This document shows positions 1-5,797 of a stretch of 6,314 nt of DNA, piece by piece. Source of the DNA: Spirochaetaceae bacterium (GTDB taxonomy: Bacteria > Spirochaetota > Spirochaetia > Treponematales > Breznakiellaceae); NCBI GenBank assembly GCA_031255115.1, contig JAIRTD010000145.1:1-6314 (forward strand). Direction: 5' to 3'. Positions within the stretch are counted from its first letter, which is position 1. Every line of letters begins with the position of its first letter. A model generated the notes under the pieces. That model searched no databases. It was not told where the DNA came from and worked only from the letters and a program-made list of their open reading frames with translations. The position numbers were made by a program, and so were the translations under genes.

Positions 1-1680
1 TTTCAGGTCCTGTATCTCAAGGCTGTCGGCCTGCTTTACCTCTCCGGCATCAAGGGAAACAGCCTCCTTTACGCCCTGTCTGAGGGCGTAAATTCTCTGG
101 AGGTTTGTATCCTCTCCGGACAGGGACAGATCAACGGCGGGGATAAACACAAAGGACTCGGTACGCTCGCCGGTATTGGTCAGCGTATAATCTACGCTGA
201 ACACGTCTTTTTTAAGCCTGCAGATTTTTTCCAGTTCTATGGAACCGTAGGGGCCTTTTCCCGGAGGCAGCCTGAAAGAAGCCTCAAGTTTTACCCGGTC
301 CATGGAAAGAAGCTCATAGTTCTCTCCGGCGCAGAAACGGAAAGCGCCGAAGTTTCCTTCAAGCACATCCTTGAGGGCGGTCTCAGGGGGAACCAGCCGG
401 TCCATAAAGGCGGAACGGCGGCCGGTGTCAAGGACCGTGTCTTCTTCTACATAGTCCTCCCTGCGCCGCGAAAGCGTATCGAGATAGTTCCAGGCCTTGG
501 GCAGGTAATCAAGCTCAAAGAGCGAGGCTCCTCCGGCCTTTACATAGGCGTTGACATTACGGCCCTGAAAGAGAAATTCCTTTTCGCCGTCAAGGTCAAA
601 GTCAAAGGCGCAGAGGGAAGAAATAAAATTCCCCCGTTCGCGGGTAATGCGCTCCGCGCCGAGCAGGGCCCGGTACACGGCCTTACGGAGGCCGCTGCTG
701 TAAAGGCCGCCGCTTCCCGTGTGGCAGAAAATATCGGCGCCCTGGGCCTTCCAGAGTTCCTCCCTGGCGGTGCGCTTCCGCGATTTATCGCCCCTAAGCT
801 GATTGATGAGTACGCCGGTGTATATCATTTTTGAATAGACATTGTTTGCCTCAGGATATTTTATCAGGAAATTTTTTTCTACCGTGGCGGGGAAAAATAC
901 CTTGCGCACCGGTTCTGGATTTTTAAGGCTCCTGCCCGGCGTTGTAAAAACAACGCGCTCCTTCCACCCGGAGAGGGTCTCAAAAAAACGCTGTATCGAA
1001 AATTCCTCCGGCTCGTCAGGAGAGGAGCGGTAAAACCCGTCGGGGAAAACGCAGACCAGGCCGTCGGCGCTGCGGGACGCTTCCCTGGTGATTTTGTCCA
1101 GCGCGGCCCCGGTTTCCATCTCGGCAAAAAAGCGGGAAAGGCGGAGCGAGACCGGAAAAAGCGTTATGAGCTTGCCCTGGTCCTCACAGATGCAGGGGCC
1201 AAAAAAATCCTTGATGCCCGCGTCCTTAAAAAGTTTTTCTTCGGCAAAAACATAGCTCATGCCCGCGGTGTTAAGCGGCACGGCAAAGGCGTTATCCCAG
1301 CCGAAACCGGGTATCCAGCAGCCCAGGGGCCGCTTGCCGAACTGCTTGCGTATATAGGTGGTGAGCATCTCTATCTGGCCTATCTTGTCCGAAAGGGAAA
1401 GGAGGGGCATCATGGGTTCGTAGAATCCGCCGCCTACGAGTTCTACCTGTTTCCGGCCGATAAGATCGTCAAGGAGCATGATGAATTCCGGGTGGTTCCG
1501 CTCTATCCAGGAGAGCAGCGTACCGGAATAGTGGAGCGCGGCAGGTATGTCGGGAAACCTGTACAACGTGATGACAAAGGGTTTAATTGTCCTTGTATAG
1601 GCTTCTTCAAAATCCTCGTGATCAGAACCATAAGGAATATGACTATGGGAGCCTAGAATAACGCGTATTGTACCTGTCAT
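1..1680 (-). CDS. Glycoside hydrolase family 57 protein (4-alpha-glucanotransferase/alpha-amylase-like), C-terminus beyond window, nucleophile replaced
   Basis: The reading frame is open for 560 codons from ATG at 1680 to the window edge, so the C-terminus is missing. A TAG lies seven codons upstream with no other start between, which fixes the start. The Shine-Dalgarno is weak. The protein follows the Thermococcus 4-alpha-glucanotransferase layout. Region 1 is HSHIPYG (residues 12-18), region 2 is QVELVGGGFYEP (78-89), region 3 is GCWIPGFGWD (120-129), region 4 is VFPDGFY (211-217) and region 5 is AQGADIFCHT (312-321). A beta-rich C-terminal domain starts near residue 355 (LFELDYLPKAWNYLDTL). 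Family members rearrange or cleave alpha-1,4-glucans, usually in the cytoplasm, and no signal peptide is seen. The known family has W-L-T-E-R-V in region 3, with Glu as nucleophile; here G125 stands there. The acid/base Asp is kept as D214. Family assignment is firm; activity is doubtful. Confidence 0.93.
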   Translation of the reverse strand, partial: MTGTIRVILGSHSHIPYGSDHEDFEEAYTRTIKPFVITLYRFPDIPAALHYSGTLLSWIERNHPEFIMLLDDLIGRKQVELVGGGFYEPMMPLLSLSDKIGQIEMLTTYIRKQFGKRPLGCWIPGFGWDNAFAVPLNTAGMSYVFAEEKLFKDAGIKDFFGPCICEDQGKLITLFPVSLRLSRFFAEMETGAALDKITREASRSADGLVCVFPDGFYRSSPDEPEEFSIQRFFETLSGWKERVVFTTPGRSLKNPEPVRKVFFPATVEKNFLIKYPEANNVYSKMIYTGVLINQLRGDKSRKRTAREELWKAQGADIFCHTGSGGLYSSGLRKAVYRALLGAERITRERGNFISSLCAFDFDLDGEKEFLFQGRNVNAYVKAGGASLFELDYLPKAWNYLDTLSRRREDYVEEDTVLDTGRRSAFMDRLVPPETALKDVLEGNFGAFRFCAGENYELLSMDRVKLEASFRLPPGKGPYGSIELEKICRLKKDVFSVDYTLTNTGERTESFVFIPAVDLSLSGEDTNLQRIYALRQGVKEAVSLDAGEVKQADSLEIQDLK

Positions 1681-1787
1681 GTAACCATACCGGCGCTTCT
1701 ATCTTAAACTACTTTTTCCATTCTGAAAAGGGGAAGATGCGAAACAAAGGCGTTTATACTTTTTGGAATCTTGACGGCCGCCCCGGC
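1681..1787. other. Intergenic gap between rnfA and the GH57 gene
   Basis: This is the only non-coding stretch in the window, 107 bases long. It separates the compact Rnf block from the GH57 gene and holds the candidate promoter described separately. No convincing rho-independent terminator is present: the G/C-rich start at the rnfA end can only make a stem of about four pairs and has no T run after it. Confidence 0.75.
1701..1729 (-). promoter_or_regulatory. Possible sigma70-type promoter for the GH57 gene
   Basis: On the minus strand TTTTCA (1729-1724) and TAAGAT (1706-1701) are separated by 17 bases, each matching four of six consensus positions. The expected transcript start near 1694 would leave only about 14 untranslated bases before ATG at 1680. 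It lies in the only intergenic gap of the window. The match is modest, and read-through from rnfA is equally possible because no clear terminator precedes it. Confidence 0.33.
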
Positions 1788-2360
1788 TCAGAAAATTCCG
1801 AAAGCGCCCAGGAGGAGGGCCGCCGCCGAAGAAAAGATAAGGGAAAGAAGCCCTATGGATATGAGGGAAAGGGGGCTGCCCCGGAGGCTGGGGGGAACGG
1901 CCTCAAGCATTGAGCGCCGCTCGATTTTCCGTATTATGAGAGAAAAGAAGAACAGGCCCAGGGAAAAGCCAAAGGCCAGCGCCGCCGCGCCTATGGGCGA
2001 AGAGGCAAGGGTCAGGGTAAGATAAGAAGCGGCCAGGGACAGGCCGTTGCCGTTCCGGGTATAGTCCTCCTCCGTGTCCTCTTTGGCAAGGAAGAACCGT
2101 TTTAGTACATTGCCGTATAAACAATAGCTCAGTACAGCCAGGGGAAGTATCAGCACATTACCCATAAAACCCACGGACAGGGGCATATAAAAAATCACAA
2201 TCCATACGGTCATCACCGAACAGAAAAGCGTTAGCGCCCGAAACCCGAAGATCTTTACCGTAATGTTTCCCATGCGGCCCAGAGAGTCAAGGCCAAGGCC
2301 GAACTGAAAAACAAGATTCAGGGACAGGGCGGCAAAAAGGGCCAAACCAAGGTATACCAT
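1788..2360 (-). CDS. rnfA: RnfA-like integral membrane subunit lacking the [2Fe-2S] cysteines
   Basis: The 190-residue product is close to the family length (about 190) and very hydrophobic, with about six membrane segments. In normal Rnf, RnfA and RnfE form a paired inner-membrane core that holds a [2Fe-2S] cluster between them. Homology is clear in the N-terminal helix (N15 to L24, like RsxA N16 to L25) and the C-terminal block VPPSLRGSPLSLISIGLLSL (155-174, like [20 protein letters not shown]). Two ligand positions are changed: GLCPF becomes GLDSL, with D25 in place of Cys, and TTNCA becomes LASSP, with serine (S120/S121) in place of Cys. The only cysteines, C47 and C80, are elsewhere. The loop after the second motif is also shorter than in RsxA. 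The ATG is preceded by GGAGGAA (2371-2365) and lies 1 base after the rnfE stop. The product is certainly an RnfA/NqrE-family protein; its redox role is unlikely. Confidence 0.93.
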   Translation of the reverse strand: MVYLGLALFAALSLNLVFQFGLGLDSLGRMGNITVKIFGFRALTLFCSVMTVWIVIFYMPLSVGFMGNVLILPLAVLSYCLYGNVLKRFFLAKEDTEEDYTRNGNGLSLAASYLTLTLASSPIGAAALAFGFSLGLFFFSLIIRKIERRSMLEAVPPSLRGSPLSLISIGLLSLIFSSAAALLLGAFGIF

Positions 2361-2361
2361 G

Positions 2362-2988
2362 CTATTCCTCCGCGCCCGAATTTTTTTTCCGTATTTTACG
2401 GGCCAGGGCGACCGCGTAACCCAGGACTATAAAGCCCCCGGCGATGGTGCTGATAAGATGGGAAAAATACGGATTCTCACTGTCCGCAAAAGCCCATTCG
2501 ATGATGCCCTGCCGTCCCGGAATGGAAAGGGCGCCGTACGAAAAAGGTTCCCGGATAAGGGCCAGGGCCGTGATAAGGCCGCCGAGTATCATGGCCTCAA
2601 GCACGGCTTCGTAAAGCCCGTCATCAGGCGCCAGGGTGTCAAGATTTTTGCTTACCGAGGTGTTGATAAACGAAACCGGGACCAAGAGGATAATTATATT
2701 GAGCTCAAGAACCAGAAGCGGCGAGGCCAGAGAAAGAATAAGCGCAAAGACGCTCGAAAAAAACCCGGCGATAAATATCAATATCAGATAGCGGCCCGCG
2801 CGGGGTATGATTTTTTTTGCGCAGAGGGACACCACCGCGCTGAGTACATAGATAAAGATCAGGGCAAGCACTGTTATCAGGGCAAAGGCCAGGCGCGGCG
2901 AGGCAAGAACAAGCAGGGCGCCGCTTGAGAGCGAAAACAGGGGGCCCTGGGAACCCCAGAACGGATGGGCTTCGAGGTGTTTATTCAT
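2362..2988 (-). CDS. rnfE: RnfE-like integral membrane subunit lacking the [2Fe-2S] cysteines
   Basis: The 208-residue membrane protein has several long hydrophobic stretches (about 17-50, 67-104, 133-146, 178-196) and a basic C-terminal tail. It pairs with RnfA in normal Rnf/Rsx complexes. Matches to RsxE are W11 (start of LWKNNSAL), VPVSFINTSV (103-112, like IPLIVTNCIV), and IREPFSYGALSIPG (145-158, like LREIIGNGTLF). The cysteine of LGLCPLLAVT aligns with A24, and the cysteine of TNC aligns with T110, although the preceding N109 is kept. The only Cys is C56, not at a ligand site. ATG at 2988 is chosen over GTG at 3021 because AAGGGA sits 8 bases upstream of the ATG and nothing suitable precedes the GTG. 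It overlaps the end of the rnfG frame by 8 bases. Family is firm; the loss of cluster ligands is read directly. Confidence 0.92.
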   Translation of the reverse strand: MNKHLEAHPFWGSQGPLFSLSSGALLVLASPRLAFALITVLALIFIYVLSAVVSLCAKKIIPRAGRYLILIFIAGFFSSVFALILSLASPLLVLELNIIILLVPVSFINTSVSKNLDTLAPDDGLYEAVLEAMILGGLITALALIREPFSYGALSIPGRQGIIEWAFADSENPYFSHLISTIAGGFIVLGYAVALARKIRKKNSGAEE

Positions 2989-2996
2989 CGCGCTGT

Positions 2997-3002
2997 TCCC
3001 TT
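2997..3002 (-). promoter_or_regulatory. Ribosome binding site that decides the rnfE start
   Basis: AAGGGA on the minus strand lies 8 bases before ATG at 2988. The alternative GTG at 3021 has no purine-rich site in front of it, so the shorter protein is preferred. Confidence 0.6.
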
Positions 3003-3052
3003 TCCCGGTTCCGCGCTTCACTTAATTCAAGATTACGCCGGTATATGCCGAG

Positions 3053-3300
3053 TACGCCTGGAGACATGTGCTCCAAAACCCTGGCGCTGTGGCCGCTCAG
3101 GGGAAAAAGGCCGGTAACTTTTCCGTCCTCCGATACCGTGGCCAGGCACGAAGCGGGAATTCCGCCTGAAAAAACCGAAAATACCGCGGCCCTGCCGTTT
3201 TCCAGTTCATACCAGCGGGCAAATGCCTCGGAACGCCCTGCCCGGTCTTTTTTATTTTGAATTTTATTTATACGCCTGGAGTCGTTTTTTTACGCCAGGA
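3053..3300. repeat. Short repeat TACGCCTGGAG, two exact copies and one partial copy
   Basis: On the plus strand TACGCCTGGAG occurs at 3053-3063 and 3271-3281. A nine-of-ten match, TACGCCAGGA, lies at 3291-3300, exactly 20 bases from the second copy. All lie within the rnfG-like gene. The copies are read in different codon frames, so they are not a protein repeat. They could be chance. Confidence 0.35.
3244..3300 (-). other. A-rich, low-complexity linker at the point where rnfG is interrupted
   Basis: These 57 bases are far more A+T-rich than the surrounding G+C-rich genes. On the coding strand they hold an A7 run just after the TAA, and then several A-rich blocks ending in an A6 run. They encode the hinge between the membrane anchor and the soluble part (many Lys/Asn/Arg codons). 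The A runs are possible slippage sites, but because the TAA precedes the A7 run, slippage there would not bypass it. Confidence 0.5.
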
Positions 3301-3451
3301 TACGGTTTACAGTTTGAATAAGGCGCTCTTCCCGTATGGTCCCGGTAAAAGTCCAGAGCAGCGTGTTGAGAAGCAGTATACCGGCTATCCACGCCGCTAT
3401 GACGCCCCATTCCTTTAGGGGCCAGGCCCGGGAAGCATTGTTATCGCTCAT
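3290..3451 (-). CDS. Translatable 53-residue anchor fragment of the RnfG-like gene
   Basis: If the TAA at 3292-3290 is real, this is what would be made: a short single-pass membrane peptide with a cytoplasmic N-terminus, a helix at about residues 16-34 and a short basic/acidic tail. Its start overlaps the rnfD stop as ATGA and is preceded by a strong Shine-Dalgarno, so it is probably translated. Whether the peptide has a role in the membrane complex is unknown. Confidence 0.5.
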   Translation of the reverse strand: MSDNNASRAWPLKEWGVIAAWIAGILLLNTLLWTFTGTIREERLIQTVNRILA

Positions 3452-4506
3452 CGGCCCCTCCGTTTTTCAAACAAAATCCAGTTTTCCGCGCTCCGTATCA
3501 GCGGAACCAGGGCGTTTACCATAGCCACGGCAAAAAAGGCCCCGTAGGCTTCTCCGCCGGGATACCGGAAGATAAAACTCAACAGCGCGGCAAGAACGGC
3601 CGCCGCGGCCGAACCGGGATTGGTTTTTGGCCCTGTGGCCGGATCGGTAAGGAGTATAAAGGCGGCTACAAGGGTTCCCCCGGTACACAGGCCGAAAAGC
3701 ACATCGCCGCCTCCGGTAAAGCCTCCATAGGGAAGGGCTCCGGCAAGGCGTATCAAAAGGCCGTACAGGCCGAGATAGACCGCCGGCATCCAGAAACGGC
3801 TTATCTGGGACGCGGTAATAAGCACGGTTACCGAAACAAGGACAAAGAGCCCCCGGTCGGCAATGATGCCCGGGCCGTTAAAGCCGAAAAGATGTACATA
3901 GCCTTCAGGAAGCGTTGCCCTGAAAACGGAAAAAACCGTTGAGTTAAGCAGGCCCGTAACCATGCCGTCAAAGGTCCCCGCGTTGTACCCGGCAAGTTTT
4001 ATGATGCTCATCGGGGAACCGGAAGAATCAACATAGCCCCGCGCAAGGGCGTCGGAAAGAAGCGAAAGCGCCGAACCTTCGAGATGTTGCGAAACAAGGG
4101 AACTGAACGAAAATCGTACAAAAAGCCAGCCTCCCAGGGCGGGATTAAGCCAGTTGGCCCCAAGGCCGCCGAAACTGTGTTTGACAACGACAATGGCAAA
4201 GGCCGCGCCAAGGGCGGAAAGCAGGGGGTTTATCATATCGGGCAGGAGCAGGGTGAGTATCAGGGCCGTGGCCGTGGCGCTGCCGTCAAGGAGGGTCATC
4301 TTTTTGTCCTTCACCGTAATGAGGAATTCGGCGCCCAGGGCCGCGGCAAGGGCGGCGGCGGCTGAATACAGCGAATGAAAACCATCGCTCAGCGAGGACT
4401 GGACGATCACCGCGAAGACGCAGGTATTGAGCAGCCACATCCTCCACCGGGTTGAACGGGAAAGGTTTATCTGGGGCTCCAGGGCGGTAAGGATATGTTC
4501 TTTCAT
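3448..4506 (-). CDS. rnfD: RnfD-like integral membrane subunit without a flavinylation motif
   Basis: The 352-residue polytopic protein is the normal length for RnfD, the subunit that in known Rnf carries covalent FMN on a threonine in an S/T-G-A-T motif facing the periplasm. Family signatures are clear: LLDGSATATALILTLLLP (72-89, like DGSALLTGWLLALSLP), HSFGGLGANWLNPALGGWLF (110-129), the DPATGPKTNPG segment and the C-terminal YGAFFAVAMVNALVPLI. Where the flavinylated motif (D-x-x-S-G-A-T) should lie, the sequence is FDGMVTGLLNST (179-190), and no such motif occurs elsewhere. ATG at 4506 follows the rnfC stop by one base and has GGAG at 4517-4514. The TGA stop overlaps the rnfG start as ATGA. 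Family assignment is firm; the absence of covalent FMN is inferred from the missing motif. Confidence 0.95.
   Translation of the reverse strand: MKEHILTALEPQINLSRSTRWRMWLLNTCVFAVIVQSSLSDGFHSLYSAAAALAAALGAEFLITVKDKKMTLLDGSATATALILTLLLPDMINPLLSALGAAFAIVVVKHSFGGLGANWLNPALGGWLFVRFSFSSLVSQHLEGSALSLLSDALARGYVDSSGSPMSIIKLAGYNAGTFDGMVTGLLNSTVFSVFRATLPEGYVHLFGFNGPGIIADRGLFVLVSVTVLITASQISRFWMPAVYLGLYGLLIRLAGALPYGGFTGGGDVLFGLCTGGTLVAAFILLTDPATGPKTNPGSAAAAVLAALLSFIFRYPGGEAYGAFFAVAMVNALVPLIRSAENWILFEKRRGR
3455..3461 (-). promoter_or_regulatory. Strong ribosome binding site for the rnfG-like gene
   Basis: GGAGGGG on the minus strand, inside the end of rnfD, lies about five bases before ATG at 3451. It shows that translation of the broken gene is still well primed, despite the stop 53 codons later. 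Confidence 0.6.
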
Positions 4507-4507
4507 G

Positions 4508-5797
4508 CTACTGCTCCGGCTCCATCATATTCCGTATGGAAGAACTTAACGCTATGCGTGAAGGGCATACCAGATCACAGCAGCCGCAGCTATGACAGGC
4601 CATTGCTTCGGTCATGGGAATACCGAGCTTTGCCGCCTTGTAGAGTATCTCCGGGTCAAGGCCCACAGGACATACGGCGCGGCATTCGCCGCAGCCTATG
4701 CAGCCCGCCTCGGGAATGCCCTTGTGCTTTTCGAGGAGCGCGAAAACCGCGTAACTGGTTTTGATTACCGGCTCATCAAGGGCCGCCACCGGTTTTCCCG
4801 AAAGGGGCGAACCTGTGGCTATGCACGCCGGTTTTCCGGCAAAGCCGCCGCACTGGTCAAAGAGCTCCCCTATCCTGGTTCCTATTCGCACCCTGAGTAC
4901 CTGCGGTTTTTTTACCGCCGAACCGCCTATTGCCACATAACGCTCCAGTATGGGTTTTTTGAGTTTTACCGCGTCAAATACGGCGGCCAGGGTAGCCGGA
5001 CCAAGGGTCAAAAGGCTGCCCAGTTCCAGGCCCTCTTTTTTTTCAAACTGCCTGAGCGCGTACTCAAGCTCCCGCTGGTTGTGCTGGGGGTAGCGGTTGC
5101 CCACGACCATGACATTTACCTGTATGCCGAAGGGCCCCGCTTTTTCGGTAAACAGGGCGGCAAGTTCTTCTTCGCCCTGGGAAACCACAAAGATTATCCG
5201 GTCCGCCATGGCCGCCCTGGCGGTAATGACGCTTCCTTCGGCAACCCTTTCGATTCTTTCGTGAACCAGAACATAATCGGCGGCAAGCCAGGGGTCGTCA
5301 AAGACGCAGCGCACTACAATGCTCAGATGGGCGTCCTTGCCCCTCCGGGCCGAGATAAGGTCGGAAACCGGAACGCCGCTCCCTTCCATCTCCACTATAC
5401 CGTACTGGGAAATAACGCGCTGTATCTCGTAGGCGCTGAGGCTGGTCCAGGGAAAGATTTCTTCCCGCTTGCCGAGCTTTTCAAAAGCGCCTTCAAGGTG
5501 AATCACCAGGGCCTCGTTGGCCGCGCCGCAGGCGCTCTTCCAGGACACGGAACGCAATATGCGGCCGGGAACCGTGGCATGGACATTGGCCGAACCGCTG
5601 CCCTGCCCCCTTCCTATGAGCATGCCCTCGGTAACTCTTTCGCCAGAGGTAACTACAGGATACGCCTTGCCGCCCGAATGTTGAATCAGCGGTATCACCG
5701 AAAGCGCCGGAAGAAAGGCGGTCGTATAGCTGTCGCGGGGAGGCACCGACTGGTCCTCGTATTTTATTCCGCCCCGGGAAAAAGAATAAATTTTCAT
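4508..5797 (-). CDS. rnfC: RnfC-like peripheral subunit with two intact [4Fe-4S] motifs but altered FMN/NADH site
   Basis: The 429-residue soluble protein would sit on the cytoplasmic face; in known Rnf, RnfC exchanges electrons with NAD(H). Domains in order are the RnfC N-terminal sandwich (1-105, with IPLIQHSGGKAYPVV and VHATVPGRI), a Complex I 51-kDa-like Rossmann region (about 125-265), an SLBB segment (about 285-330) and a ferredoxin domain. The two clusters are ligated by C366, C369, C372, C376 and C401, C404, C407, C411, each ending in Pro. The nucleotide/flavin site is changed. GLGGAGFPTGVK becomes EMEGSGVPVSDL (136-147), so two glycines and the lysine are lost. NAAECEPY becomes RCVFDDPW (163-170). 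YPSGGAKQL becomes YPQHNQREL (236-244). The ATG overlaps the upstream stop as ATGA, and its own Shine-Dalgarno is weak, so translation is probably coupled. The C-terminal extension of long RnfC proteins is absent. RnfC family is firm, rather than NqrA, because of the ferredoxin motifs. Confidence 0.96.
   Translation of the reverse strand: MKIYSFSRGGIKYEDQSVPPRDSYTTAFLPALSVIPLIQHSGGKAYPVVTSGERVTEGMLIGRGQGSGSANVHATVPGRILRSVSWKSACGAANEALVIHLEGAFEKLGKREEIFPWTSLSAYEIQRVISQYGIVEMEGSGVPVSDLISARRGKDAHLSIVVRCVFDDPWLAADYVLVHERIERVAEGSVITARAAMADRIIFVVSQGEEELAALFTEKAGPFGIQVNVMVVGNRYPQHNQRELEYALRQFEKKEGLELGSLLTLGPATLAAVFDAVKLKKPILERYVAIGGSAVKKPQVLRVRIGTRIGELFDQCGGFAGKPACIATGSPLSGKPVAALDEPVIKTSYAVFALLEKHKGIPEAGCIGCGECRAVCPVGLDPEILYKAAKLGIPMTEAMACHSCGCCDLVCPSRIALSSSIRNMMEPEQ

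Larger units (their letters stand above)
2981..3451 (-). pseudogene. rnfG: RnfG-like gene: membrane anchor plus partial FMN-binding-type domain, split by an in-frame TAA
   Basis: ATG at 3451 opens a frame of 53 residues and then meets TAA at 3292-3290. The same frame continues open for 102 more codons to TAA at 2983-2981. The first part has one membrane helix (WGVIAAWIAGILLLNTLLW) followed by TGTIREERLIQTVNRILA, typical of the RnfG N-terminus. The second part includes SEDGKVTGLFPLSGHSARVL, similar to the beta-hairpin core of FMN_bind domains. It then ends in a charged tail with no S-G-A-T flavinylation motif. Even joined, the roughly 155 residues fall short of the usual 180-230. There is no ATG, GTG or TTG after the stop until codon 72 of the second part, so it has no good start of its own. 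The position between rnfD and rnfE supports RnfG. A true nonsense mutation, stop read-through or a sequence error would all look like this. Confidence 0.68.

Noticed and set aside
1750..1762. TATAAA as a second promoter -10 box in the rnfA-GH57 gap
   Set aside because: No acceptable -35 hexamer lies 16-18 bases upstream of it.
1741..1787. Rho-independent terminator after rnfA
   Set aside because: The best stem is about four pairs with no following T run. A GGCG/CGCC pairing would need a loop of over 25 bases.
2359..2928. Plus-strand open frame of 189 codons opposite rnfE
   Set aside because: Highly charged Lys/Arg/Gln-rich product with no family look. It is the complement of a hydrophobic protein gene, which always gives such sequence.
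2989..3021. GTG at 3021 as start of rnfE
   Set aside because: There is no ribosome binding site before it, and the extra residues are unlike RnfE. ATG at 2988 has AAGGGA at a suitable distance.
3260..3290. Internal promoter or programmed frameshift at the A-rich linker in rnfG
   Set aside because: TATAAA and TAAAAT occur but without a -35 box. The A7 run follows the stop codon, and both halves are in the same frame, so slippage there would not restore the protein.
3448..5797. Assignment as an Nqr (NADH:quinone reductase) operon
   Set aside because: The first subunit has the two-cluster ferredoxin domain of RnfC, which NqrA lacks, and there is no nqrF; the order is that of Rnf.
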